Shown here: positions 51,469 through 59,880 of the stretch, one piece after another
Numbering within the stretch: position 1 is the first letter of the stretch
How the letters are laid out: every line of letters begins with the position of its first letter
Assembly: GCA_035556135.1 (NCBI GenBank)
Contig: DATMFO010000003.1
Location: 744,001 to 808,000, forward strand
DNA length: 64,000 nt
Direction of reading: 5' to 3'
DNA from: ZC4RG30 sp035556135
GTDB taxonomy: Bacteria; Pseudomonadota; Gammaproteobacteria; Steroidobacterales; Steroidobacteraceae
Translations under genes and position numbers: made by a program
The notes under the pieces: model-generated
Databases searched by the model: none
Told to the model about the DNA's origin: nothing
Seen by the model: only the letters and a program-made list of their open reading frames with translations

Positions 51469-52125
51469 ATGATGAACGAAGTGGTCGCCGATCGAGGCAA
51501 GGTCTGGAAGTGGCTGGCGGTGGCGGCGGCGGTCGCGCTGGTGCTGCTGTTCGTGGTGGTGCTGCCGGCAGAATACGGGTACGACCCCACGCGCCTGGGC
51601 AGCGCGCTGGGTCTCACGGAAATGAACGGCAAGCGCAAGGCCGGCGGCGAAGGCCTGGTGGTCGAGGACATCCTCTCTGCCAACGACAGCCTCGCCACGG
51701 CGACGGGCAGCGACCCGGACACGCCCATCCCGCTGCCGAATCCGGCCATCAGCCAGATCGAGGCCGCGCCACCGAAGACCGAGACCATGCGCATCCAGCT
51801 GGACTTCGACGGACGCACCGAAGTGAAGGTGGAGATGGCGAAGTCCAAGGTCGTGCTCTACAGCTGGAAGGTCACCGGCGGCGACGTGTATGTGGACTTC
51901 CACGGGCATGACCCCGCGAAGGGCAACAGCTTCTGGGTGCGGTACGAGGAAGCGGGCCAGGAGGAAGGCCAGGGCGTCTCCGCACGCAATGGTTCCCTGG
52001 TGGCACCCTTCGACGGCCAGCATGGCTGGTACTTCCTCAACCTCGCCGCGGGTCCCATCACTATCGACCTGACGGTGACAGGCTACTTCGACCGGCTGGT
52101 GGACCTGAGCCTGCAGAGCAAATGA
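51469..52125 (+). CDS. Transmembrane anchor protein with periplasmic beta domain
   Basis: A 218-residue protein with one membrane helix (about 15-32), then a Pro/Ala-rich stretch and a C-terminal domain of beta-strands ('TMRIQLDFDGRTEVKVEMAKSKVVLYSWKV', 'DLTVTGYFD'). Proteins of this kind are annotated as transmembrane anchor proteins and occur beside HupE-type genes. The start is ATG ATG at 51469 or 51472. It overlaps glpK by 4 bases. I infer it works with the HupE-like protein. Confidence 0.72.
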   Translation: MMNEVVADRGKVWKWLAVAAAVALVLLFVVVLPAEYGYDPTRLGSALGLTEMNGKRKAGGEGLVVEDILSANDSLATATGSDPDTPIPLPNPAISQIEAAPPKTETMRIQLDFDGRTEVKVEMAKSKVVLYSWKVTGGDVYVDFHGHDPAKGNSFWVRYEEAGQEEGQGVSARNGSLVAPFDGQHGWYFLNLAAGPITIDLTVTGYFDRLVDLSLQSK

Positions 52126-53597
52126 CCGCGCTGCTGGCCATCGACCAGGGAACCAGCAGCACCCGGGCCATCCTCTTCGACCCGGCCGGTGGCAAGTTGG
52201 CCACAGCGCAGCGCGAACTGCCCCAGCATTTCCCGCAGTCCGGCTGGGTGGAACATGACGCCCAGCGCATCCTCGCCGACACCCTGGACTGCGTGCGCGA
52301 CGCGATGCGCCAGGCGGGCACCAGCGCCGGCAGCGTGGCGGCCATCGGCATCACCAACCAGCGCGAGACCACGGTGATGTGGGAGCGCGCCACCGGGCGG
52401 CCCGTGCACCATGCCATCGTCTGGCAGGACCGGCGCACTGCTGCGTTCTGCCAGGCACACCAGGACCGCTCCGCCTGGCTGAACGCACGCACCGGCCTGC
52501 TGCTGGACCCCTACTTCTCGGCGACGAAGATTGCCTGGCTGCTCGACAATGTGCCGGATGCGCGGCGGCGGGCCGAAGCCGGCGAACTGGCCTTCGGCAC
52601 CATCGACAGCTGGCTGCTCTGGCATCTCACCGGCGGTGCGGTGCACGCCACTGATGCCACCAACGCCTCGCGCACCGCGCTGTTCAACCTGACCACGCAG
52701 GACTGGGACGAGGAGCTGCTCGATTTCTTCCGCGTGCCCCGCATGCTGCTGCCCGAGGTGCGCGACAGCGCGGCGGACTTCGGTACCACTGTGCCGGCCT
52801 TGTTCGGTGGCGGAATCCGCATTGGCGGCATCGCGGGCGACCAGCAGGCGGCCACGTTCGGCCAGGCCTGCTTCAAGCCGGGGATGATCAAGTCCACGTA
52901 CGGCACGGGAGCCTTCCTGGTGCAGAACACCGGCACCACGCCGAAGTTCTCGCGCCATCGCCTGCTGAGCACGGTGGCCTGGCGCCTCGCCGGCCAGCCC
53001 GTGTTCGCACTGGAAGGCAGCATCTTCGTGGCCGGCGCGGCCGTGAAATGGCTGCGCGATGAGCTGCGCCTGATCCGCACCGCAGCCGAGACGGAGAGCC
53101 TGGCACGCTCGGTCACGGACACTGGCGGCGTCCACTTCGTGCCTGCGTTCACGGGGCTGGGCGCACCCTGGTGGGATCCGGATGCGCGCGGCGCACTGCT
53201 CGGCCTCACGCGCGACAGCGGCGTGGGCCATATCGCGCGCGCCGCGCTGGAAGCCGTGGCATTGCAGACGCGCGACCTGCTGGAGGCGATGACCCGCGAC
53301 GGCGTCGCGCCGGCGGAACTGCGCGTGGATGGTGGCATGGTGGTCAATGACTGGCTGGTGCAGCACCTTGCCGACATATTGCGCGTGCCGGTAGTGCGGC
53401 CGGCCGTGGTGGAAACCACCGCGCTGGGCGCGGCGTTCCTCGCGGGCCTGCAGGCCGGCATATATGGCTCCCTCGACGACATCGCCGCGCTCTGGCGCGC
53501 CGAGCGGCGCTTCGAACCGCAGATGCCGGTTGCCCGCGCGGATGCATTGCATGCCGCCTGGCGCGACGCGGTGGCCCGCCTGAGGACAGTGAACTGA
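52122..53597 (+). CDS. glpK: Glycerol kinase GlpK
   Basis: GlpK phosphorylates glycerol to glycerol 3-phosphate with ATP. The 491 residues show the FGGY family: 'DQGTSSTRAILFD' at about 7-19, 'TNQRETTVMWERATG', and 'GGMVVNDWLVQHLAD' near 410. Length matches E. coli GlpK (502). It is placed in an operon with an MFS transporter and a membrane protein pair, not with the usual glpF/glpD, which is unusual. Its start overlaps the upstream gene by 4 bases. Confidence 0.95.
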   Translation: MTALLAIDQGTSSTRAILFDPAGGKLATAQRELPQHFPQSGWVEHDAQRILADTLDCVRDAMRQAGTSAGSVAAIGITNQRETTVMWERATGRPVHHAIVWQDRRTAAFCQAHQDRSAWLNARTGLLLDPYFSATKIAWLLDNVPDARRRAEAGELAFGTIDSWLLWHLTGGAVHATDATNASRTALFNLTTQDWDEELLDFFRVPRMLLPEVRDSAADFGTTVPALFGGGIRIGGIAGDQQAATFGQACFKPGMIKSTYGTGAFLVQNTGTTPKFSRHRLLSTVAWRLAGQPVFALEGSIFVAGAAVKWLRDELRLIRTAAETESLARSVTDTGGVHFVPAFTGLGAPWWDPDARGALLGLTRDSGVGHIARAALEAVALQTRDLLEAMTRDGVAPAELRVDGGMVVNDWLVQHLADILRVPVVRPAVVETTALGAAFLAGLQAGIYGSLDDIAALWRAERRFEPQMPVARADALHAAWRDAVARLRTVN

Positions 53598-54895
53598 TGG
53601 ACAGCACGAGCGAAAGCGCCAGCGAACTGGAACGCTCGACCATGCGGCGCGTCACCTTGCGCCTGCTGCCCTTCCTGCTGCTGCTCTACGTGATCTCCTG
53701 GCTGGACCGGGTGAACGTGGGCTTTGCAAAGCTGCAGATGAATTCCGACCTGGGCATGAGCGAGACGGCCTACGGCCTTGGCGCCGGCATCTTCTTCCTC
53801 AGCTATGCCGCCTGCGAGATTCCCAGCAACCTGCTGCTGGTGCGCTTCGGCGCGCGGCGCTGGATCGCGCGCATCATGATCACCTGGGGACTGGTTGCCG
53901 CCGGCATGATGTTCGTGCGCGGCGAATGGAGCTTCTACGCCATGCGCGTGCTGCTCGGGGCGGCCGAGGCGGGCTTCCTCCCCGGCATCGTGTATTACCT
54001 GGGCAGCTGGTTTCCGAAGGCGCACCGGGCACGCGCGGTCTCCTGGTTCATGATCGGCATCCCGCTGTCGGTGGTGTTTGGCGGGCCGTTGTCCGGCTGG
54101 CTGCTGGGATTCGACGGTCACCTGGGACTGGAAGGCTGGCAGTGGATGTTCCTGGTCGAGGGACTGCCCGCGGTGCTGCTGGGCGTGGTGGTGCTGTTCT
54201 ATCTCACCGACCGCCCCGCCGAAGCCCGCTGGCTTACGCCTGAGCAACGCGCCTGGCTGGAACAACGGATCGCCTCCGAACACCGCCCGGCCATCAAGGG
54301 CAGCAGTTCGCAGCTGCTGGCGGTGCTCAGCCATCCCACGGTGTGGTTGCTGGCCGTGGTGATGTTCTGCTGCCAGACCGGCAGCTACGGGCTCACGCTG
54401 TGGGTGCCCACCATTGTGCAGAGCGTGTCCGGCTACACCGAACTGCAGATCGGGTTGTTCTCGGCGGTGCCCTACATTGCCGCCGCTGCAGGCATGGTGC
54501 TGGTGGCCCGCAGTTCCGATCGCAGCGGCGAGCGTTTCCTGCACATCGCCATTCCCTCGTTCATCGGCGCGGCAGGCTTCGTGGCCACCGGGCTGATCAC
54601 GGCGCCAGCGGCAGCCATGCTGGCGCTGTCCATCGCCGCAGTGGGTGACTACTGCACCCGTGGACCCTTCTGGGCACTGCCGGGACGGCTGCTCAGTGGC
54701 AGCGGCCTGGCCGCCGCCATCGCGCTGATCAATACGCTGGGCGCACTGGGCGGATTCGTGGGTCCATACGCGGTCGGTTACCTGAAGGACGCCACCGGCA
54801 GCTTCACCAGCCCGCTGTTCCTGCTGGCGGGAATCCTCGTCGCCGGCGCACTGCTCACGCTGCGGCTGCGCCGGTCGACCGCACTGGCCGAGTGA
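53597..54895 (+). CDS. MFS transporter, anion:cation symporter (ACS) family
   Basis: A 432-residue permease with 12 membrane helices. The first helix contains 'YVISWLDRVNVGFAK', a hallmark of the ACS/phthalate permease group. It would move organic anions such as phthalate, tartrate or hexuronate with protons. It begins on the last base of the glpK stop codon, so the two are translated together. Glycerol phosphate or sugar acid is a possible substrate. Confidence 0.9.
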   Translation: MDSTSESASELERSTMRRVTLRLLPFLLLLYVISWLDRVNVGFAKLQMNSDLGMSETAYGLGAGIFFLSYAACEIPSNLLLVRFGARRWIARIMITWGLVAAGMMFVRGEWSFYAMRVLLGAAEAGFLPGIVYYLGSWFPKAHRARAVSWFMIGIPLSVVFGGPLSGWLLGFDGHLGLEGWQWMFLVEGLPAVLLGVVVLFYLTDRPAEARWLTPEQRAWLEQRIASEHRPAIKGSSSQLLAVLSHPTVWLLAVVMFCCQTGSYGLTLWVPTIVQSVSGYTELQIGLFSAVPYIAAAAGMVLVARSSDRSGERFLHIAIPSFIGAAGFVATGLITAPAAAMLALSIAAVGDYCTRGPFWALPGRLLSGSGLAAAIALINTLGALGGFVGPYAVGYLKDATGSFTSPLFLLAGILVAGALLTLRLRRSTALAE

Positions 54896-54896
54896 G

Positions 54897-55589
54897 TCAG
54901 TGCACCAGCAGGTGCAGGGAAAGCATCACGGCACGGTGGTGGAATGCCGGAAGACCAGCCTCGGGGCTGGCTGAAAACCGCGCGGCTTCCGCGGTCAGTC
55001 GCACGCCCAGCGAGACCGGTGCATTGCGCCCCGCCCGCCAGTCGTAGCCCACCGAGACCGCACCACCCAATGCCCGGCGCGCGGCATCACAACGCCAGGA
55101 GCCGCTGCCGCTGGTGTAGATGTAGTCTTCGTCGAAGAGCAGCATCAGCGTGTCCAGCATCGACCAGGCGTCGCTGTCCCAATGACGGGCGTAGCAGAAG
55201 CGTGACAGGCCCATCCCGGCGCGCAGGCGCAGCCCGGAATCCCGGGGACGGAATTCACCGAAGGCAAAGAGCCGGTTGAAGGCCGGCGCGAAGTCGACCT
55301 GCTCATCGCTGCAGCCGAGGTCGCGGCAGCCGGAGACGGGCGCAATGGCGCCCAGCTCCACGCCCAGCCCCCAGTTGGAGGTCAGCCGGTAACCCATCTC
55401 GAGGCTGCCATCCAGCGCGGAGCGGCCGGCCGAAGGCGCAGGCGCAAGCGATTCCACAGTGCCACCGCCGACGCCTACACCCGCCCACCAGCGCTGGAAC
55501 GGCTCCCTTTCCTGCGCAACGGCGGCAGACAAGCCGGGCAATGGCAGGAGCAGGAAAAGCGCGCACAACAATCCACGTGCACGAGACAT
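54897..55589 (-). CDS. Small predicted outer-membrane beta-barrel protein
   Basis: A 230-residue exported protein with a signal peptide ending near 'AAVAQ' (about residue 26). The rest alternates hydrophobic and polar residues with Gly and aromatic girdles ('GVGVGGGTVES', 'WGLGVELGAIA', 'GLRLRAGMGLSRFCYAR'), the look of an eight-strand barrel. Four Cys may form disulfides. No family recognised. It is convergent with the MFS gene and downstream of nasA on the same strand. Confidence 0.68.
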   Translation of the reverse strand: MSRARGLLCALFLLLPLPGLSAAVAQEREPFQRWWAGVGVGGGTVESLAPAPSAGRSALDGSLEMGYRLTSNWGLGVELGAIAPVSGCRDLGCSDEQVDFAPAFNRLFAFGEFRPRDSGLRLRAGMGLSRFCYARHWDSDAWSMLDTLMLLFDEDYIYTSGSGSWRCDAARRALGGAVSVGYDWRAGRNAPVSLGVRLTAEAARFSASPEAGLPAFHHRAVMLSLHLLVH

Positions 55590-55627
55590 GGCAGTCCTCC
55601 CTGCATGTTCTTGTAGGAAGCCGAAGC

Positions 55628-58318
55628 CTACGGGCCGGAAATCGCCAGCGTCAATGGCGGGGCGGCAGGGGTGTGCGCCGCAGCCACCAGTTTGGCGATC
55701 TCCGGGCGGCAGGAACCGCAGTTGGTGCCCGCGCGCAGCTTGCGACCCACCGCCTCGACGCTGTCGCAGCCACTGCGGACGGCGTCGGTGATGGTGATGG
55801 CGCCGACCGCATGACAGGCGCACACCGTGGGTCCTGGATCCGGCGCGTCGTGGCGGCGGCCGAGCAGCAGGCAGCGCCGGTCCGTGGCATCGAGGCTGTC
55901 GCGCGCGAACAGCGAGGCCAGCCAGGCGCGAGCCGGCAGTGCGCCGCGGGTCACCACCATCAGGCAGGCCAGCAACCTTCCCTGCTGCACCAGCGCGGCG
56001 CGGTAATGGCCCGTCGCTGCATCGGCGAACTCAATCCACTCGGCCTGTGCCGCTGCCGGCAGCACCGATCGCAACCACTCCGCTCCGGGCCGCGATGCAC
56101 CGCGACCGGCGAATTCCAGCCGCGTCACACCATCGCCCGGGGAAGCGGCCCACCACAGCGCCTCCGGTGGCGCCACGGGCTCGCGCGTGAGCAGGAAGCC
56201 GCGCCACTCGACGACGACCTTCTCCAGCCGCACCGGCGTGTGCTTGAACTCCGGCTCGCCTGACAGGGCATCCACCACCGGGTTGACCACTGCACCGATG
56301 CGACCGCCGCGCGCGAACTGGTCGTTCCAGTGGATGGGCATGAACACCATGCCGGGTGGTATGTCACCGCTGGCCCGCGCGCGCGCCAGCGCGCTGCCCC
56401 AGCGTGAAACCACGCGCAACAGCTCGCCGGGCGCGACGCCAGCCGCCGCGAGATCCTGCGCATGTGCGTCGATGAAAGGTTCGGGCTCATGCGCGTTGAG
56501 CTGCGGCGCACGGGCGGTGCGTGTCATGGTGTGCCACTGGTCGCGGATGCGGCCGGTGTTGAGGATGAGCGGGAACTCCACGCCGGGGGCATGCCTGGGC
56601 ATGCGCGCCGGCGTGGCGACAAATCTCGCGCGCCCGTCGGCGGTGGGAAAGCGCCCGTTGGCAAATGGACGCGCGACACTGCCCCGCGTAGTGGGCCACT
56701 GCGTCACCGGCATGGCCTCGTAGCCGGACCGGTCGAGTCCAGCCAGGCTCTGCAGGTCCAGCTGCATGCCGAAGCTGCGTGAAACTTCGGTAAGGCGCGC
56801 GAACTCATCGAATATCGCGGCCGGGCTGTCGTAGCTGAATCCAGTGCCGAATCCCATGCGCCGTCCGACCTGGGTCATCAGCCACCAGTCGGGTCGTGCA
56901 TCGCCGGGCAGCGGCAGGAATGCACGCTGCCGCGAGACGTGGCGGTCGGAGTTGGTGACCGTGCCATCCTTCTCGGCCCAGCCGGCCGCGGGCAGGCGGA
57001 TGTGCGCCAGCGGCAGCGTATCGTTGTCGGACACGCAGTCGGACATGATGACCAGCGGGCAGCGCGCCAGGGCGCGACGCACCAGGTCCGCATCGGGAAG
57101 GCTGACCACCGGATTGGTGGCCATGATCCACACTGCCTTCACTCGGCCGGCATCGATGGCCTCGAACAGTTCCACGGCCCTGAGGCCCGGGCGATCGGCG
57201 ATGCGCGGCGAACCCCAGAATTCCTGTACGGCTGATCGATGCTCGGGATTGGAGAGGGCCAGGTGCGCAGCGAGCTGCGTGGCAAGCCCTCCCACCTCGC
57301 GGCCGCCCATGGCGTTGGGCTGGCCGGTGATGGAGAACGGACCCATGCCCGGCTGGCCGATGCGCCCGGTGAACAGGTGGCAGTTGATGATGCTGTTCAC
57401 CTTGTCGGTGCCCGCGGAGGACTGGTTGACCCCCTGCGAGAACAGCGTCACCACCTTGCGTGTGCCGGCAAACAGCGTGAAGAAACGCTCCACCGCGGAT
57501 GCGTCGAGCCCGCAGATCTGGGCCGTGGCGGCGATGTCGCTGCTGCCGACGCGGGCCGCATCCAGTGCCTTCTCCACGCCGTTGGTGTGTTCGGCGACGA
57601 AGGGCGCATCCACGTGGCCGTTGTCCGCCAGCCAGGACAGCAGGCCGTTGAAGAGCATCACATCGGTGCCACTGCGCAGCGGCAGGTGCAGGTCCGCGCC
57701 ATCGCAGGTGGCCGTGCGACGCGGATCGATCACCACCAGCTGCATCGGCCGCTGTTCGCGGGCGGCCAGGATGCGCTGCATCAGCACCGGATGGCACCAG
57801 GCCAGGTTCGAGCCCACCAGCACGACCAGGTCCGCCTGCTCAAGGTCCGTGTATTCCGCGGGCACCACGTCCTCGCCGAAGGCGCGCACGTGGCCGGCCA
57901 CCGCGGAGGCCATGCACAGGCGCGAGTTGGTGTCGATATTGGCGGTGCCGATGTAGCCCTTCACCAGCTTGTTGGCGACGTAATAATCCTCGGTGAGCAG
58001 CTGTCCGGAAACGTAGAAGGCCACTGAATCTGGCCCATGGGTGGTGATGCAATCCTTCAGCCGCGCAGCCACGGCGTCGAGTGCCACATCGAGGCTGGTG
58101 GTGACACCATCGACCGAAGCCTCCAGGAGCCGCCCGCCCGCTCCGAGGGTTGCTGCCAGTGCCGTGCCCTTGGAGCACAGCCGGCCGAGGTTGGCCGGAT
58201 GATCCGGATCGCCCCGCACGCCCAGGCTGCCATTCGCGGCCCGCTCCGCGATCACGCCGCAGCCGACGCCGCAGTAGGGACAGGTGGTGCGGGTGGTCGT
58301 GCCAGTTGCCATGCTCAT
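55628..58318 (-). CDS. nasA: Assimilatory nitrate reductase catalytic subunit NasA
   Basis: The 896-residue molybdenum bis-MGD enzyme reduces nitrate to nitrite in the cytosol. Cys13, Cys16, Cys20 and a Cys near 48 ('CSKG') bind the N-terminal 4Fe-4S cluster. The molybdopterin-oxidoreductase domains follow, with 'MATNPVVSLPDAD' and 'GRIRDQWHTMTRT'. A BFD-like 2Fe-2S domain near the C-terminus ('VCACHAVGAITITDAV', 'GTNCGSC') receives electrons, as in Klebsiella NasA. It starts 4 bases inside the end of the fusion reductase gene, which is its likely electron donor. Confidence 0.96.
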   Translation of the reverse strand: MSMATGTTTRTTCPYCGVGCGVIAERAANGSLGVRGDPDHPANLGRLCSKGTALAATLGAGGRLLEASVDGVTTSLDVALDAVAARLKDCITTHGPDSVAFYVSGQLLTEDYYVANKLVKGYIGTANIDTNSRLCMASAVAGHVRAFGEDVVPAEYTDLEQADLVVLVGSNLAWCHPVLMQRILAAREQRPMQLVVIDPRRTATCDGADLHLPLRSGTDVMLFNGLLSWLADNGHVDAPFVAEHTNGVEKALDAARVGSSDIAATAQICGLDASAVERFFTLFAGTRKVVTLFSQGVNQSSAGTDKVNSIINCHLFTGRIGQPGMGPFSITGQPNAMGGREVGGLATQLAAHLALSNPEHRSAVQEFWGSPRIADRPGLRAVELFEAIDAGRVKAVWIMATNPVVSLPDADLVRRALARCPLVIMSDCVSDNDTLPLAHIRLPAAGWAEKDGTVTNSDRHVSRQRAFLPLPGDARPDWWLMTQVGRRMGFGTGFSYDSPAAIFDEFARLTEVSRSFGMQLDLQSLAGLDRSGYEAMPVTQWPTTRGSVARPFANGRFPTADGRARFVATPARMPRHAPGVEFPLILNTGRIRDQWHTMTRTARAPQLNAHEPEPFIDAHAQDLAAAGVAPGELLRVVSRWGSALARARASGDIPPGMVFMPIHWNDQFARGGRIGAVVNPVVDALSGEPEFKHTPVRLEKVVVEWRGFLLTREPVAPPEALWWAASPGDGVTRLEFAGRGASRPGAEWLRSVLPAAAQAEWIEFADAATGHYRAALVQQGRLLACLMVVTRGALPARAWLASLFARDSLDATDRRCLLLGRRHDAPDPGPTVCACHAVGAITITDAVRSGCDSVEAVGRKLRAGTNCGSCRPEIAKLVAAAHTPAAPPLTLAISGP

Positions 58319-59880
58319 GCCGCTGCTCCGCCTGCCATGTCACCGAGCAGCAGCGCCTCCCGCTGCCCGGACACATCGCGCTGGGTTTCGATCAGGTCGG
58401 CCAGCTGGGCTGCCGCGCTGGTGTCGCCGTACAGCACGGCCGCCAGCACCCGGTTGTCCTTCACCCAGAGCCGCTTGTAGATGCCGGCGGCCCGGTCGGC
58501 ATAACGGATGGATTCCGCGCCCTTGAGGTCGGCGATGTCGCCGGCGGAAAACACGTCGATGCCGCTGACCTTCAGCTGCGAGGAGGGTTTCGAGCCCCGG
58601 TAGCGCGTCACGCCCTTCTCCGCCAGGTGCGCCGCGCAGACCCGCGCCTGTTCCCACAGTGGCGCCACCAGGCCGTAGGTGGTGCCGCGGTGCTGTACGC
58701 ATTCGCCCACCGCGTATACGGCCGGATCGTAGGTCTGCAGGGTGTCATCCACCAGGATGCCGCGATCGCAGTTCAGGCCACAGCTGCGCGCCAGTTCGGT
58801 GCGAGGCGTGATGCCGGCCGCCACCACCACCAGGTCGGCTGCCAGCACCCTGCCATCTTCCATGCGCAGCTGCTGCACATGCCCTTCTCCCTCGAAAGCC
58901 GAGGTGCGCGCACCCATGCAGAAGGCGATGCCGCGCGCCTCCATGGCCTGCCGCAGCAGGTCTGCCGCCTCCTCATCCAGCTGCTTGTCCATCACGCGGT
59001 CACGGATGTGCACCACGGTAACCTTCAGGCCATGCTTGGCCAGGCCGCTGGCGGCCTCGAGCCCGAGCAGGCCGCCGCCAATCACCACGGCCTTCTTCGC
59101 CTGCTCCGCCTGGGCGAGCATGCCGTCGACGTCGTCGATGCTGCGGAAATAGAACACGCCGGCCAGGTCATGGCCGCTGACCTTCAGGCGCACCGGATCG
59201 GAACCGGTCGCCAGCAACAGGCGGTCGTAGCCGGCCACTACACCGGCCGCGGAGATCACGCGCCGGTTGCGGCGGTCTATGCCCACCACCGGGTCACCGG
59301 TATGCAGCGTGATGCACTTCTCCCGGTACCACTCCAGCGAGTGCAGCATGATCTGCTCGCGGCTGGTTTCGCCGGCCAGCAGCGGCGAGAGCAGGATGCG
59401 GTTGTAGTTGCCGCGCGGCTCGGCGCCGAACACCGTGATCTGGTATTCGTCCCCGGCAAGCTGCAGCAGCTCCTCCACCGTGCGCATGGCCGCCATGCCA
59501 TTGCCCACCACCACCAGGCGGCGCTTGCCGCGTGCCGTCGTCGCCGCCTGGCTTGCCGACTCCACCCACACGCGTCCATCGAGCACGCCGCAGGGCCAGG
59601 TGCGCAGCGTGACGGACTCGTCCTCCAGGCAACGGCCCGAACGCAGGTTGTAGTGCTGCTTGTACACCGGCGAGGACACGACCAGCTGGCCCGCGAGATC
59701 ACCCACCAGCCCCCGCGCCAGCACGTTGGCGCCGCTGAAGGGATCTAGGTTCTCCAGTGCAAAGACCTCCTCGCCGACGCGGAACAGCGCCACCTGCTCG
59801 CCGTCGACCAGGGCGCACACGCCTGCGCAGTCGAGGATGTCATCCAGGGCACAAACGAAGTGCCGCTTGCCGATGCTCAT
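58315..59880 (-). CDS. NirD-like domain fused to an FAD-dependent NAD(P)H oxidoreductase
   Basis: Residues 1-108 are a NirD domain, the small subunit of NADH nitrite reductase ('GEEVFALENLDPFSGANVLARGLVGD', 'PVYKQHYNLRSGRCLEDES'); like other NirD proteins it has a Rieske fold without Fe-S ligands. Residues 120-521 are an FAD/NAD(P)H reductase ('VVVGNGMAAMR' at about 123-133, 'VIGGGLLGLEAA', 'AVGEC'), close to the N-terminal half of NirB and to NasB-type donors of nitrate reductase. One protein may thus serve both NirB (as NirD) and NasA (as reductase). It lies between nirB and nasA with 4-base overlaps on both sides. Confidence 0.9.
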   Translation of the reverse strand: MSIGKRHFVCALDDILDCAGVCALVDGEQVALFRVGEEVFALENLDPFSGANVLARGLVGDLAGQLVVSSPVYKQHYNLRSGRCLEDESVTLRTWPCGVLDGRVWVESASQAATTARGKRRLVVVGNGMAAMRTVEELLQLAGDEYQITVFGAEPRGNYNRILLSPLLAGETSREQIMLHSLEWYREKCITLHTGDPVVGIDRRNRRVISAAGVVAGYDRLLLATGSDPVRLKVSGHDLAGVFYFRSIDDVDGMLAQAEQAKKAVVIGGGLLGLEAASGLAKHGLKVTVVHIRDRVMDKQLDEEAADLLRQAMEARGIAFCMGARTSAFEGEGHVQQLRMEDGRVLAADLVVVAAGITPRTELARSCGLNCDRGILVDDTLQTYDPAVYAVGECVQHRGTTYGLVAPLWEQARVCAAHLAEKGVTRYRGSKPSSQLKVSGIDVFSAGDIADLKGAESIRYADRAAGIYKRLWVKDNRVLAAVLYGDTSAAAQLADLIETQRDVSGQREALLLGDMAGGAAA

